This document shows positions 37,946 to 50,345 of a DNA stretch of 64,000 nucleotides, one piece after another. The stretch spans positions 35,297,890 through 35,361,889 of the forward strand of contig OY829328.1 of assembly GCA_963691655.1 (NCBI GenBank). The letters run 5' to 3'. The notes beneath the pieces are model-generated. The model was not told where the DNA came from. It saw only the letters and a program-made list of their open reading frames with translations, and did not search any database. Each line of letters opens with the position of its first letter. The first letter of the stretch is position 1. Origin of the DNA: Toxonevra muliebris. Lineage: Eukaryota; Arthropoda; Insecta; Diptera; Pallopteridae. The translations under genes and the position numbers were made by a program.

Positions 37946-38203
37946 AAAGAAGGGCTGAAAGGGGTTAGAGGGAGAAAGGAAGAGCTTCAAAGCAATTCTG
38001 TAAAACCTGCAATAAAAAGCTTTTGTTCCACTACTTGCTTTCAAAATAAATACAGATTATACCTATATTTTTTTCCAAATTATATTATTCTTGTTGTTTA
38101 TTTATCAGATTTTAAAAAATTTTAGAAAAGAAATTGAAAGAAATGAGAATAACCACTACGTGGGACTTTACGTTATAGAATAACCTGGGAAGAATAGGGT
38201 TAA

Positions 38204-39369
38204 AGTACCTAACAAATTTTTTTTATAATATCTTTAGTGCTGCAATGTTAAATTGGAGACGTACAGATAATTTTAATTTTTAAAATTTTCAAAATTGAGT
38301 TAAGTGGTTGCTGTTCAAAATGGGTTAGTATTTTGCGTATGCAAAAATTTTTTGTTATATTTATTTCTCGCATCTATAAATTTGTTTCTTTCATTCAAAT
38401 CATGGTAGATGGCAGATCAACAATTAAATTCAAGATTTTGTTTTTCATATTAGTGTTTTTCTGTTATTCGATTTTCTTATATCCGTCATCTACTGTAATG
38501 TGCTACTTTAAATCACTGGCTAACCCAAGGTGGGGTTTTAACAAAAAAAAAAAAAAAAAAACCGTGTTTTCCCCAGAACAAGCATGCAGTCTTTAAAAAA
38601 TAAATAGTTTTAATGCCTCCACAACTATCAGGCTAAAATATATGAATTTATAGCATTAAATCATTAGCAGACTAAAGACTAAAGAGATGGGAGGTCCTTG
38701 GATCCGTTAGGTGCTTTAAACATTGACCATTGTGTTGCTGTCAAGAGCGCAGTAAATTTCATATACGTAAGTTCGCTCATTTTCAATTAAATCGTATCTA
38801 TTTTAAGTACTTTTTATTATCATCAACATTACGATTTTGTACTAGTAGCCATTGCCATTGCCAAAATTCCAAAATACCAAAGTGCGTTAAGTCCAATTTA
38901 TGTCCAAATACATTCAACTATGTACATTCTTACACACATACATACATACTCCTCCACTCAACAACAAACATTAATTCAATTGGGTTTAACCTCAAACCTG
39001 ATCCAATTTTCACAAAACACACACACAGCAATGGTATTCATGGAGTATGATGCTTGCAAATGTTTGTGTCATGGCATATTGTAGTGGTGGTAAGCATAGC
39101 TTTAGCTATGTAGCATTATAGATAGAAAATGAGCTAACGAAAAGGAATTAAAAAGTTAATACTTTTATTCAACTCAACTTTGAACGTGATGGCGAGCTCA
39201 ACAAGCAGAGAGATTGAAAACCGGTGACGGTGTGTGCAAATCCACACTTTGAAAAATGTTTCTATTGTATTCTTAAGTTAATTAAAGAAAAAATTGTGCT
39301 GCATAAATATAGTTGTGTATAAATAAAGGAAAAAATGAAAATTTCACATAATTTTCAGTCACTCAGCCC
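38204..39369. other. Non-coding tract with poly-A run
   Basis: An A-run of about 18 bases lies at 38544-38561. No gene is supported; the A-run could be the tail of a retroposed copy, but no body was recognised beside it. Confidence 0.5.
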
Positions 39370-39440
39370 TTGTGTGCCTAGTGATTCTATTAAATATTGT
39401 AATGGATTTTTAAGAGCTTGATTATGCCAAGATCGGCTAT

Positions 39441-40545
39441 TCAGAGATTCAGAATTGCGTACATATTCCTTAGCTCAAGAGGAGTTGAAAGCTGTTTCGA
39501 GACTTTCCCAGATTCAGCTCTTTGGAACCCGGGGCAGACACTAAGAAAGTGGTTCGCCGCCTCTTCACATTCTTCCTCCAAACCACAGGAAGCACACAAG
39601 GCACTAGCTCCCAGGCCAATCGTATGCAAATGTTTGGCCCAAGAGAAATGACCTGTATATAATCCCACCAGCTGCCTGCAGCTCTTTCTGTTAAGTAATA
39701 ACAGAAAGTCTGTTAGACGCTTCGAGATAACAGGTAACATGGTCTTTGTTTGTCTAAAGCCCCTCAGGTCCTCCCATTTACGATGGTGGGTCAAGTCGAC
39801 CCAATCATTAATGGTAGTCTTGATGGCTGTCGACGACAAAGAGGGTACAGGTCCTGGGCCCAGGAAACCAGTTTCCGAACCCTTTCAGGCCAGAAGGTCA
39901 GCAGATTCATTTCCTGAAATTCCTGAGTGTCCAGGAACCCATATCAACAGCAGACTATTTTGTTTCCCAACACAATCAAGCCTGGATTAACAATGCATAA
40001 CCAATTTAGACATGGTTAGAGGATTAAGCAAGGATTTAAGCGGAGCCTGACTGTCACTTAATACACAGATACTCCTTTCTCTCCAATCATTATCAATAAC
40101 ATGGTCCATTGCCTTGATGATTGCAAAAATTTCTGCTTGAAAAACAGAAGTATACAACCCAAGGGAGAAGTGAAGGTACACTCCATCATTTTCTATAAAT
40201 ACCCCAGAATTCTGTTCTGGAGCCGTCAGTGAAAATACGCTTACAATCAACTCCCGGCCCAGGTCCCGGCAAAAACCTAGTTTGGGCCTCTGGAATTTGT
40301 ATTGTATAACGCTGTTTTAAAACTGGAGTTGTTGGCATTGATAGAACTGTTAGGTCCATATCAGTATCTTCAACAATGTCACCAATATTCCAGCAAGTGT
40401 CATACCAATACCCATTGCGTTTAAGCCTACAGATGGCTTTGACAGCTTCTCCTATTGCAAAAATATCAAGGGGTGGTAAGTTGAGCAATGCATCTAAGGA
40501 TGGGCAAGGTGTTGTAGGAAAAGTTCCCGTACAACAAATGGCCAC
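39441..40545 (-). pseudogene. LINE ORF2: RNase H and C-terminal Cys/His region
   Basis: Minus-strand pieces read IFTDGSRTE (catalytic D; near 40225), VFQAEIFAIIKAM (catalytic E) and CVLSDSQAPLKSL (catalytic D), then WVPGHSGISGNESADLLA, the fourth RNase H block. A C-terminal C-x2-C-x12-H-x4-C pattern (CASCGLEEECEEAANHFLSVC) follows. A frameshift near 40230 separates FTDGS from the rest. Stops interrupt the third frame at about 39986 and 39888. Confidence 0.88.
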
Positions 40546-40559
40546 AGTCCTTTGAAGTC

Positions 40560-42362
40560 TGGCAAGAGCTTTCCTAATGCTGTCAACATTAAGTCTGCTC
40601 CACCAGACTATGGATACATGATGATGGGTCGAATCATAGCCTTATAAAGCCATAAGACTTTATAATGTTTTGCCAAAAATAGCCTTACATTGACAAAAAG
40701 CACAATATGAGAACGTCAAAGAAGTTTGGTATCTAGAATGATTCCTAGATATTTCACTTCTTGGCATAGCTGAATAGTGATTCCTCTGAGTACTGGTAAA
40801 ACGAGACCATCAATTTTCCTTCTCCTGGTGAAAAGAATAACACCGGTTTTAAAAGGGTTAACCGGTAGCCCGTTTGAGCAACACCAAGAGTCAATCATAT
40901 TCAGAGCAGTTTGGGCCTTCCTACAAACATACCCGACCGATTGGCCTGTGATTAAGCAGGCAACGTCATCGGCATAGGCCTGTGTGTAGATATCCGACTC
41001 ATTTAGGGAAACAAGCAGAGAGTCAACCAGCAGACACCACAGCAGTGGAGAGAGTACGCCCCTTTGGGGACATCCTCTATTCACGCCGCAAGTCACAGAT
41101 TGACCACAAATAGCTTGAACCATCATAAGTCTGTGACCTGCTGCATTGCACATACCGTCAAAAGTCGCGTTGTCAAAAGCTCCCTCAATATCAACAAAAA
41201 TACCAATAGTGTATTCTTTCCTGTTGAGGGCCCGCTCAATCCGACCTACCAGATTTTGCAGGGCCGTCTCATAAGATTTTTCACATTGGTAAGCATGCTG
41301 AAATGAAGAGAGAGGATGTAACAATAACGACTCACTACGGATGCGGTGTTCAACACAGCGCTCAAGACATTCTAGTATGAAAGACATCATACTAATTGGC
41401 CTAAAGCTTTTGGGATTGGTATAGTTGTCCTTTACAATTTTTGGAATGAAAACAACTTTACTAACCTCCATTGTTGAGGTATGTGAGCCAGAGCCAAACT
41501 GGAGATGAAGATCTTCTTCAAAACCGGTAGCAATTGCACCATACCCTCTTTTAGAGCAACAGGTAGTATACCATCCGGACCCTGTGATTTGAAGCTGTCA
41601 AAGGAAGCAATAGCAAACCTAATCGTGTATTCATTCGCCACTGTCCTGGCAACCCACCAGTTACGCTGCGAAACTGTCGAACTAACCCTCCCCGCTTCCG
41701 GAAAAGTGGGATGTTGAACAACAGAGACCTGATTGCCCGGAACGTGAGATTCCAGCATTAAGCTGAACATCTCACATTTTGATTCCGTGAAAGTGCCATC
41801 AGATTTTTTGAGTGGACACAGTCGGTTGGCTTGACCCTTTTTGAGGATTTTCGCCAACCTAGTTGTTTCAGATATAGTTTCAATACCGCTGCAGAAATTT
41901 CTAAAGGAAGCCCTTTTCGAATCTCGAATTAGCTTTTTATACTCCTTCTGCTTTTGACGATATAGATTAGTCTTGAAAGCCTTGTTGATAAGTTTTCTCG
42001 ACTCAACTCGCAGGGCTTGCAGCTCCTTGCTCCACCACGGAAGAGGAATTTCAGCAAGAGGTTGGCGAAGGGGACAGGCACGCTCAAAGCTGGTCTGAAG
42101 AGCAGAAGTGAGATTTTCCACCGCTGCTTCCAGACCTCGCTCGTTGCGTAGTTTAGGAGGTAGAGCACAGCTTAATGAAGCCAGTTCTACTCTAAACTTT
42201 GCCCAATCCGCCTTTTTGGGATTTCTTATGAGCGTTAAAGGATTAACTTCAACACTATACTGAAACTCAATATATCTGTGGTCTGATAGAAAGTCATCTC
42301 TAAGGACCTTCCAGTTTGCAATTGACAGCACTAACTTTTTATTAGAAAGATTTAGGTCAATA
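40560..42362 (-). pseudogene. LINE ORF2: endonuclease end and reverse transcriptase
   Basis: Frame 1 (42362 to about 41432) opens with IDLNLSNKK and W-x-VL-x-DDFLSDHRYIEF, the end of an APE-type endonuclease. A basic linker follows, then the RT start GPDGILPVALKEG. A one-base loss near 41455 moves the reading to frame 2 (41471-40716). Frame 2 carries SFRPISMMSF, IFVDIEGAFDNATF, GCPQRGVLSPLLW, the catalytic AYADDVACL and EVKYLGIILDTKL. The thumb, including QRTVAICCTGTFPTTP, continues after another break near 40716. This enzyme would copy its own RNA at a nicked target. The frameshifts make this copy inactive. Confidence 0.9.
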
Positions 42363-45058
42363 ATACTTATTTATCAATGCAAAAAAACATTCTTACGAAA
42401 TACTAGTTATCGTTAATAAATAAAATTGTTCTTGCTCATAATTATTATGAAGCAATTTTTATAAAAATTTCTTAATTTTGGGCAATGTTTTCCATCAAAA
42501 AAAATTTCATAACAGTTATTTTCCGTCCCTCGAATAAACAAAAAAAATTCAAAAAAAATTATTTTTAATTTCGTTTCGAGGCAATATCATCATCATCAGC
42601 TGTTTTGTTTCTACTCAAGACATTGTTTCATTTGAAAGATGCAGAATATTTCAGAAGTAGTTTTACAGGAAACGGAAACAGGAAACTGGAACTCAACAGC
42701 TGATGACCTAAAGCAAATGACTGATATTCAGATTATTCACTTACTTAGCTTCTCAACACTCAGTAGTGCAAATTTTCTGAAGTAGAAGGTAGTTAAGAAC
42801 TTGACTCCTCCTCACATTTTAACTCAATGGTAATTTTTTAATTAAGTGCAATGACAGGCACGCGCATAATACTTTCAAAACATATATCAACAAATTTTTG
42901 TCATCATCATTGCAAAATGAATTCAGGATCTTTCAAGGTCGGAGCTTGAATTTTTATTCTTTCAACACAAATGCTGAAGCTTCTTTTTCAACATTTAATC
43001 CCACTTATTGCTTTCATATATCGTATTCCTATTTCGCATAAATTATGCCAATTTTCCATTTTCTGTACTTCTCACCTTCAATAAACATACAAAAACTGCA
43101 AGGCAGTGCACTTAAAGATATCGAATACAAATTTACATTTCCCCACATACAAAAGAAAAAAATTCAAAAATCCAATAAGGAAACAGGATGAAAAGTGAAA
43201 ACGATAAAATCATTTAAAAATAACGAAACCACAAAAATATCAGCAACAAAAATCAATTCAATTTTCTTTGAAACTACTACGAGTATTTGTGTTTTTTTCA
43301 ACTTTTATTGTATAAAAAAAATTTTCTAACTGCTTTGTCGCAAATTCTCACATTTACAAAACTATTTTTGGCAATGAGGCAACCTAGTACAGGTTTGTAC
43401 ATTCAGCTACATCTACCCACTCTTCACCACCACCACTTACGCTTTAACTTTTTCACATCCGTTTTGCAGAGAGTGGATTAGTTTTTAGTTTGTTAGTTTG
43501 TCGCTTTTTTGGCTTTTGCTGGTAAGCAAAGTATAGAAAAAAAAAATTTCAATATTCAAAGTAACCCACAAAGTCTGTTCTTTTTCATTATTTTATTTTT
43601 TTTGTCAGTTATTCCATGCCAAAAAACGAAGCGTTCGTCCAAAGGACATTTTCGCATAAAAACCGCACCACACTAAATTTCCCCCACAATAAATAATCAA
43701 TTTAATCCTGATGGCATTGCATGGTTGCATACATACATACACTCATACATACCAATGTACATAGTGTAGTGAGCTAGTGGAGCTTAGTTGTTGCATTCAG
43801 TGTATTTGTTTGCTTTTTTGTTTTGTTTGCATGCAACTGCTGCAAGTGAATGTTGTTGGCTGAAGGACAAGAAAGCAAAAAGTTGCTGCAAGCCGCAAGC
43901 AAATAAAAAAAAATAAAAATAAAAAAATTGCATGAAAAAGGTAGAATTGTGGTAAAGTGAAATTCGCCGAATGAATATACTTGTTCAAGCATTTTTGGAA
44001 TTTTCTCATTTTTTCTTTATGCATTTACGAAATTCAATTAAAATGTTGCTTTATTTATAAATTTATTTTTATAAATATAGTATAATTTAAAATTTTAATT
44101 TCATTTATATCTCTTGAGGCTTTTTGTTTTTGGTATATGTATCTTCATGACAGTGAAATTATAATTGATTGCCAAAGATTATCATCATCAATCATTTCAT
44201 CTTTTTACTCGCACTTCTGTTAATACATACGTACATACATTCACAACATTCCAACAACAACTTATCAACATTAATATTTCTGCTCTACGTGCTTACGTGC
44301 ATGCATGGTGAACGTGTATTTGCCAAATCAAACATCAAAAAATTTTCAATTTGTGCTACGCAAATTCTTTGATTGAGTTCTCTTCTCATCTCGTCTCTCA
44401 TTTGGATCCATACTCCAGCGTATTGTATTCTCTTTTGCCAGCCCACTCTTCCATCACATATTTCAAACACTTTGAATATTACAAAAGGTTTTCGTTTTAC
44501 TTTTTTTTTTTTTAAATTATAAATGATGTAATGTTCTACAACATCTCTACATTTATCATCAATCACCGTAAGGATGCTCAAAGGATTAAGTATTCTACTT
44601 GTAGGAACTTGTGAAGAACATTCTAACAATTATATTTTAGCTATTGTTGCTTTTCTTGTTGTTGGAGTACTTAAAATAGCAACAATGTGTTGAGAGTGAT
44701 GTTTGTTTAGTTTTACAAAGGAGTTTTCTATACTTTAATGTTCTTGGGCTGACTGACTGTCTTATCAACATCCACTCTCTTCACTGGGCCAAAAAATCAG
44801 GAAAGAACCAGAATAAATTTTTAAAGGGACAATATTTTGAAGATTACTACATTTTTTTCTGTGCGGTTTATGGAATTAGCTCTCAACAAATTTTTTCTTG
44901 ATAGTTATGATCTCACCAAATAAGAAATAAGCCCTAATTACATTATGAGACACAAAAAACTGTCATCGGGATCAGAGTGTGCTTCAACGTTAAACTTTTT
45001 TACGCGGTCCTAAAGTTTATCCATTTCAGTTTTTTTTTTTTGCATCTAAGAACATTAA
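42363..45058. other. Non-coding AT-rich tract
   Basis: No gene supported. Two ATCAGCTGTT / AACAGCTGAT words in inverted order occur at about 42593 and 42698. (CATA)n words occur near 43728. Confidence 0.5.
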
Positions 45059-45726
45059 GGCAACTTTCTGGTCTAGATTTTTCAAAAAATTGATTTTTTT
45101 TTTTATATTTCAAAAGTATAGACTTTTAAAAGTATACTGTAAAATCAATAAAATCGTATCAATATTTCCAGTATTTCGACTTCTACAGCCTATTTAGCAG
45201 GTGAGCGCAGAAGCAGGTAAAAGGGCCGACTGAAGTTTAAACTCATTTATTTCGAAACTATATTTTTCTGCACGGTGGGACACAAAAACAAAACTACTCG
45301 ACCGATTCGTCTCAAATTTTATTATATTATTTAGAAAACCAGTGGTTATCGCAGGAATTTTCTACGTTGAATACTTCTTACTTTTTACATACAAAAAGTA
45401 ATGTAAAAACGATCTGTTTTCGTAAAGTAAATTTCAACAACGCGCCATTTTGTCTAATTTTAGTTCCTGCGATAACTACATTCATACCAATTGTAACCTC
45501 TTTTTTTTGTTTTAGATTAGTGGAAAATCCAAAACCTGTCCCACCAGCAAGATCCGTTTTTTTGAAGAGGGTAACTGTAACACCAATTTTAGTTTACTTT
45601 TTGTATATTGTTAAAGTAATAAAATATATCTACAAAGTTTATGTAAATACTATTGCTCATTATTTCATTTACAAAAAAAATCCTAAAAACTTGTCAAATT
45701 CAAGTGCGCTAGACCAGATGGTCCCC
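45059..45726 (-). mobile_element. 668-bp TTAA element (copy B)
   Basis: TTAA flanks both sides (45055-45058; 45727-45730). The right end (reverse complement) GGGGACCATCTGGTCTAGCG pairs with left GGCAACTTTCTGGTCTAG. A 13-bp internal inverted repeat, GTTATCGCAGGAA, lies at 45347-45359 with its partner near 45464-45478. It matches the truncated copy at 30980-31230. There is no transposase, so it would depend on another element's enzyme. Confidence 0.85.
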
Positions 45727-46048
45727 TTAATGTGTTCAGCGCCTTATAGCAAAATCTTGTTTAGAATATGTTTTTGGAATTCATTAACCCATTATCTCTA
45801 TCCCTTATGGGCATTTTTTGAACTTTTCTAGAAAAGTTACCCTTTTACCCCATTATGAGGTCCTACAGAGAGTTAATACGTTCTATCAAAGTGTTCACCA
45901 TAAAATGTACTATAGGTTATTAAACACTAGATTCATGTAAACTTGGTTTAAGAATTATACAACCCATTAACCAAGTAATAGCAAAGTTTGTGTGACAAAA
46001 AAGCCAGTTTTAACGATTTGGAAGTATTAAAACAGACAATGGATCATA

Positions 46049-46788
46049 CACCCAACTCTTTTCTTACACGGTAGATACATTCGTTAAGAAACCGTGAGAA
46101 AAAATCGTGTACAAAAATACATGCGATATATGGTAAATTTGGGGATATGTTCCACAACTTTTAAACATCGTGTGAGATAAAAAAACTTTTTCCCAAAAAA
46201 CCGTGCAAAAAAAGTTACTGGTGTAAATCTTGATTATGGTTGATCCAATTGACATAAACTGTAAATCAATCGTTCGAAGTTTCTAACTAAATTGCTTGTC
46301 TCTTCGGAATATTTTGATGTTGTTTATGGGATTTTATTAATAAGGGTACTCTAAAAGAGATATAAAATAATATTGCTTATGGAATATTTCTAAACCGAAT
46401 ATTTAACTCAATATTACCTTTTTTCATCATCGAATTAAAAAAAAAACCTTAATTTGAACATCAACTTTTAGAACTTTATTGAAATTATTTATTGCATCCT
46501 ACGAACTGAGCATAAAATAAGTACTGAATAACGAAATGCTGTGTTCAAGTTAAACTACAACGAGATAAAGAAAAGACTGATAATAAAATCCGGGTTTTCC
46601 CCAATTGTATTTTGTTGCTGTATACATAAGTTTACTCTAAGGCACTGTAAAAATTAGAATTAAAAAAACTATTTTTTGGGATTCGTCATAAAACAAACAT
46701 TCATGTAAAAAAGTGTATTTGTTCTTATTTCTGAACCGTGTTGTTTCAAAATCGTTTAAAAAAAGACCGTGTAAAAAAGAGTTGGGTG
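46049..46788. mobile_element. 740-bp TA-flanked MITE with ACCGTG repeats
   Basis: The ends CACCCAACTCTTTT are identical over 14 bases, with TA on both sides (46047-46048; 46789-46790). Behind them, ACACGGT, AACCGTG and TCGTGT words recur at about 46066, 46090, 46106, 46169, 46199, 46735 and 46767. The interior is non-coding. Confidence 0.8.
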
Positions 46789-47355
46789 TATTTGGATTTT
46801 CGAAAACTCCTGTAGAAGGCAGATTCTATAAAAACAAAATGCTAAATATGTTATAAGCTGAGTTCCATTTGAATGATTTCTACGATTTCTGCCCCTTTTA
46901 ATTTTGTGCAGTTGACATTCCTACAGTAAGGTTTGTGCAATTTAGACATGAATTAAAGTCTCTTATTTTTAGAGACATAATCTGCAAAATAAATACTGGT
47001 AGAGTTTTAAATCAAATTATTAAATGGACCATACACCTGTAATTCATATTGTTAGAGCCCTGTCTCTAATACCATTGAAATTTGAGGGGAAATCGCAAAT
47101 AAGAGCAAGTCATGCTCTATGAGTTTGGCATTTTCATTATTATAGTTACACATTATAACATCAATTCCAGAAAAAAAATTTTAAAATTGGTAAATAAAAA
47201 CACGCTACAATTATAAAAATTTAGAAGTAAAAACTGCAGAAAATTGCTGCAAATAACCAAAATTTATAAATCGACGTAATAACAGTATAATTATTTTATT
47301 ATTAAAACAATAAAATGCACGGGCAAGGTTGTGGATTCTCTAGTAGAGATCTATA

Positions 47356-48902
47356 CAGTGTGTCCCTAATTTATAGAGGCAGCTACTTTTTCAGGAATAC
47401 ATTTTTTTTTCTAAAACCTAACTATACTCGATTTTAACAGGGTATTTCGATCTATGACTTACAACTTCCACCTCATTTCTTCAAGCCTATGGCAATTCAA
47501 TTGTTTATTTTTACGGTTTATGAAAAAAGAGGTATCCCACATTAATAGGGGCATTAAAAAAACACATTTTTTCTTACAAAAACCCACTTTATTAGTATAT
47601 TTTGAGTATAACTTACAAACAATCAGTAATCAATAGCGTTACCATCGTGTTTGAAAACCATTTTCAATCGCTTTACCATTGAGTTATTGAGATTCGTCAG
47701 GGTGGCTGTGCTGATGTTTTCCCAAGCCTTCCTAATTCCCACCTTGAGCTCCGCAATTGTCGAATACTGCCGAGCGTTGTCATATACGTCACTGACCATC
47801 ATCCCCCAAACTTTTTCTATTGGATTCAGGTCTGGGGAAAGGGCAGGCCACTGAGGTACCGGAATTTTTGCCTTAGACAACCACTCCTTAGTCGATTTGC
47901 TAGCGTGTATCGATGAGTTGTCCTGTTGAAATATTAGCTTAGCAGAGCGGTAGCGGCGGAATTAGGGCTTAAGGTGCTTTTCGAGCACTGCTTGGTAGTT
48001 CTCCCTGTTCATCCGATGCGACATAATGTCCAGGCCAACTTTCCCGAAACCGCTGTATGCCGCCCATTCCATAACGGACCCGCCACCGAAATTTCGCGTG
48101 GAAAAAAAACGTGGTTCTTTTCGCAAATCGCGCCAATAATGCTGAATGCCATCTGGCCCATCTCAGTTAAACTTTTTTTCGTCGGACCAAACAATCTGAA
48201 ACATATGCAAATACCCAAAATCTTAATCCAACCCCAAAAGAATTTATACTTTCGACCATTCATGCATCCAATGCAACTTCTCTTCGGCAAATTTGTAGAG
48301 TGTCAGCTTGTGATGAGGCTTTAACTTCGGCGCTTTCTGCATTTTCTCCAGGACCAAGTGCGGTGACCCTTTCAAGACCCCATGTACTGTTCTTTTTGAG
48401 ACATGAGGCGTGACTTCATTTCTGATACGCCCTTCGTCGTCTGAGAGGCGGCAGCAACAATTCTTCTTTTGTCGCGCTCAGAAAGCTTTGGTGGTGGTCC
48501 ATACTTCTTCTTTTTTAATTCGTTGGTATCCTTTCTTACGTATCTATCAATAGCATTGCTAGAACGGTTTATTAGCCTAGCTATTTCTCGATTTGACTTG
48601 CCAGACGCCTTATAAGCATCGATGAACGCTTTTTCCAAATCAGACAGCTCCTTTCCTCTTCCCTTTCTATAATAACTGAAACTTTAAAATTGTTTTTTCT
48701 AATGCCGTTATTAATGTGGGGCACCATTTTTTTCACAAAAACCGTAAAAATAAACAATTGAATTGCCGTAGGCTTAAATAAATGAGGCGGAATTCGTAAG
48801 TCATAGATAGAAATATCCTGTTAAAATCGAGTATAGTTAACTTATAGAAAAAAAAAGTTATCCCCGAAAAAGTGAGTGCCTCTATAAACTTGGGACACAC
48901 TG
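47356..48902 (-). mobile_element. Tc3-like transposon with ~208-bp inverted ends
   Basis: The element is 1547 bp with TA on both sides (47354-47355; 48903-48904). The inverted ends start CAGTGTGTCCC and stay alignable for about 208 bases (47356-47563; 48695-48902), including ACTATACTCGATTTTAACAG and GGCAATTCAATTGTTTATTT. Long inverted ends are known from Tc3 and its relatives. The gene lies between them on the minus strand. Confidence 0.95.
47626..48660 (-). pseudogene. Tc3-like transposase, stops and frameshift
   Basis: The N-terminal part (48660-48372) reads ELSDLEKAFIDAYKASGKSN, a helix-turn-helix, then KLSERDKRRIVAAASQ. Further on, SDEKKFN is followed by a stop (TGA, 48165-48163) and DGPDG. 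Then come GGGSVMEW, FQQDNSSIHASKSTKEW, LSPDLNPIEKVWG and the end DGNAIDY at 47626. The second and third catalytic residues (QQDN D and NPIE E) are 34 residues apart, the D,D34E pattern of Tc1/Tc3. A second stop follows HLKP at about 47964. The N- and C-terminal parts are in different frames. Confidence 0.92.
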
Positions 48903-48904
48903 TA

Positions 48905-49684
48905 TATTGATAGAATCTTTAAATTAGGTCAATCCATAACAATATAAATATTTCAAATATGAAAAAGTTAAACATTTTTCTTTGAATCTGTACTTACATC
49001 TATTTATAATATACATAGATGAAAATATAGATACGTCTACTTTTGCTACCAATTTTCGAAGCAGCAGTTGAGAAAATATTACATTATTACCTTTTACCAA
49101 TCATCAATTTTGTTTTGACACAGTAAAAATTGATTTGAAAAATTAATATAATTAAATATACATATTTTAATCTTTTTATTTGAGAGATTTTCTTTTCACA
49201 TCGAAGACATATAGAGTATTTTATTATACTTCATACTATTATATAAAATTGTAACTTGATTTCGTATGTCCACAACTTTTTTCCAAAACTACTGAATTGA
49301 TTTTATATATTATTGTAATCAAAAAAGCGGGCGTGGCACTTCCCACACAAACTAAGTCCTTGAAATGACATAAACTGAAAAATCATAATAAAGAAGGCAA
49401 TGAAAGTTTGATGGAGGTATGTTAGTAGTAGTTATTTGGCAATATTAGGTATTTTTCGGTGTAGCACTTCCCATACAACTCAAATGATTTTTGGATAAAC
49501 AGCAACCATTTATAGTACAAGACAGTTCAAGACAATGTAAGGCTTCTGGAAAAAGGTGAGTGAATTTGGAAAAGGAGGCATGGCATCTCCGATATAATCA
49601 GAACTTAAATTATGGAATATCCCAGCATTTATTTGTAGTACGGCTCTAAGATTTAGTAAAGAATGCAAGTCTACCACCTCACCT
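48905..49684. other. AT-rich tract without supported gene
   Basis: No open frame or bounded repeat was recognised. Confidence 0.5.
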
Positions 49685-49960
49685 TACCCAAGTCATCATA
49701 AAAAAACAGATAAAGCCTTTTTTTGTATATTTTTTTTTCGCTGAATATGATCTAATATTATTTTTCACGGGAAATGTCACTTGTTGTCCCTAACCTCAAA
49801 AAAGGACCAAAAATGAGGTTTTCGGGTCTTACGCTTACCCAAGTCATCGACGGGAAAAGCCTTATTTTGTGTAATTTCAGTTGATGAACAAAAATCTAAT
49901 ATTATTTTTCACAAGAAATGTTATGTGCTGTCCCTAACCTCAAAAAATGAAAAATCTCAA
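49685..49960. repeat. Tandem duplication, ~149-bp period
   Basis: TTACCCAAGTCATC begins near 49684 and 49833. Each is followed by AAAGCCTT, TCTAATATTATTTTTCAC and GTCCCTAACCTCAAAAAA. Confidence 0.8.
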
Positions 49961-50345
49961 AAATCTCATGTGCCCCAAGTCATCAGAAAACTTCCCAAAA
50001 AACTTATTCTTCATTTTTCATTTCTTAACCTGGCTGGACCATACTTTTAGCGTTACCCAGAAATAACGACGTGAACTTAATACGTCGCGGTTTCCTTTGC
50101 GATGCTTTATTAGAGTGAAAAAAAATTAATAATGAAGAATAAGTTTTTAGGGAAGTTTTCTGGTGATTTGGGACAAGTGAGACACGAAAAATTTTTTTTA
50201 CAATTTTTAATTTTTTTACGGCATGTAACATTTTCAGTGGAAAATAATATTAGATTCATGTTCATCAGCTGAAACTACACAAAAATAAGCTTTTCAAGTC
50301 GCTTTATGATGATTTTGGTAAGCGTAAGACCCGAAAAAAAGGGGG
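49821..50345. repeat. Foldback: ~200-bp arms around a 113-bp spacer
   Basis: The left arm 49821-50017 matches the reverse complement of 50131-50345. Shared landmarks are CGGGTCTTACGCTTACC, GATGAAC with ATCTAATATTATTTT, and AGAAAACTTCCC with AACTTATTCTTCATT. The left arm includes the second copy of the tandem duplication. Confidence 0.8.

Larger units (their letters stand above)
36727..38199 (+). mobile_element. Decayed 1.47-kb piggyBac element
   Basis: TTAA flanks both sides (36723-36726; 38200-38203). The ends CCCTATTCATCC and (reverse complement) CCCTATTCTTCC match at 11 of 12 and start with CCC, as piggyBac ends do. A perfect 19-bp subterminal inverted repeat, CGTAAAGTCCCACGTAGTG, lies at 36913-36931 and 38154-38172. 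The element holds transposase fragments in the plus orientation and a piece of an unrelated transposase. Confidence 0.9.
39370..42362 (-). mobile_element. 5'-truncated LOA-like LINE
   Basis: A 3-kb minus-strand retroelement starts inside the endonuclease (5' truncation near 42362) and runs through RT, RNase H and a C-terminal Cys/His region. RT followed by RNase H and the FRPISMMSF spelling suggest the LOA clade or a close relative. It is less AT-rich than its flanks, consistent with a fairly recent arrival. The 3' boundary is approximate and no target duplication was found. Confidence 0.85.

Noticed and set aside
45367..45831. 154-codon plus-strand frame
   Set aside because: It crosses the right end of the TTAA element at 45726 into flanking DNA, so it cannot be a conserved gene of the element.
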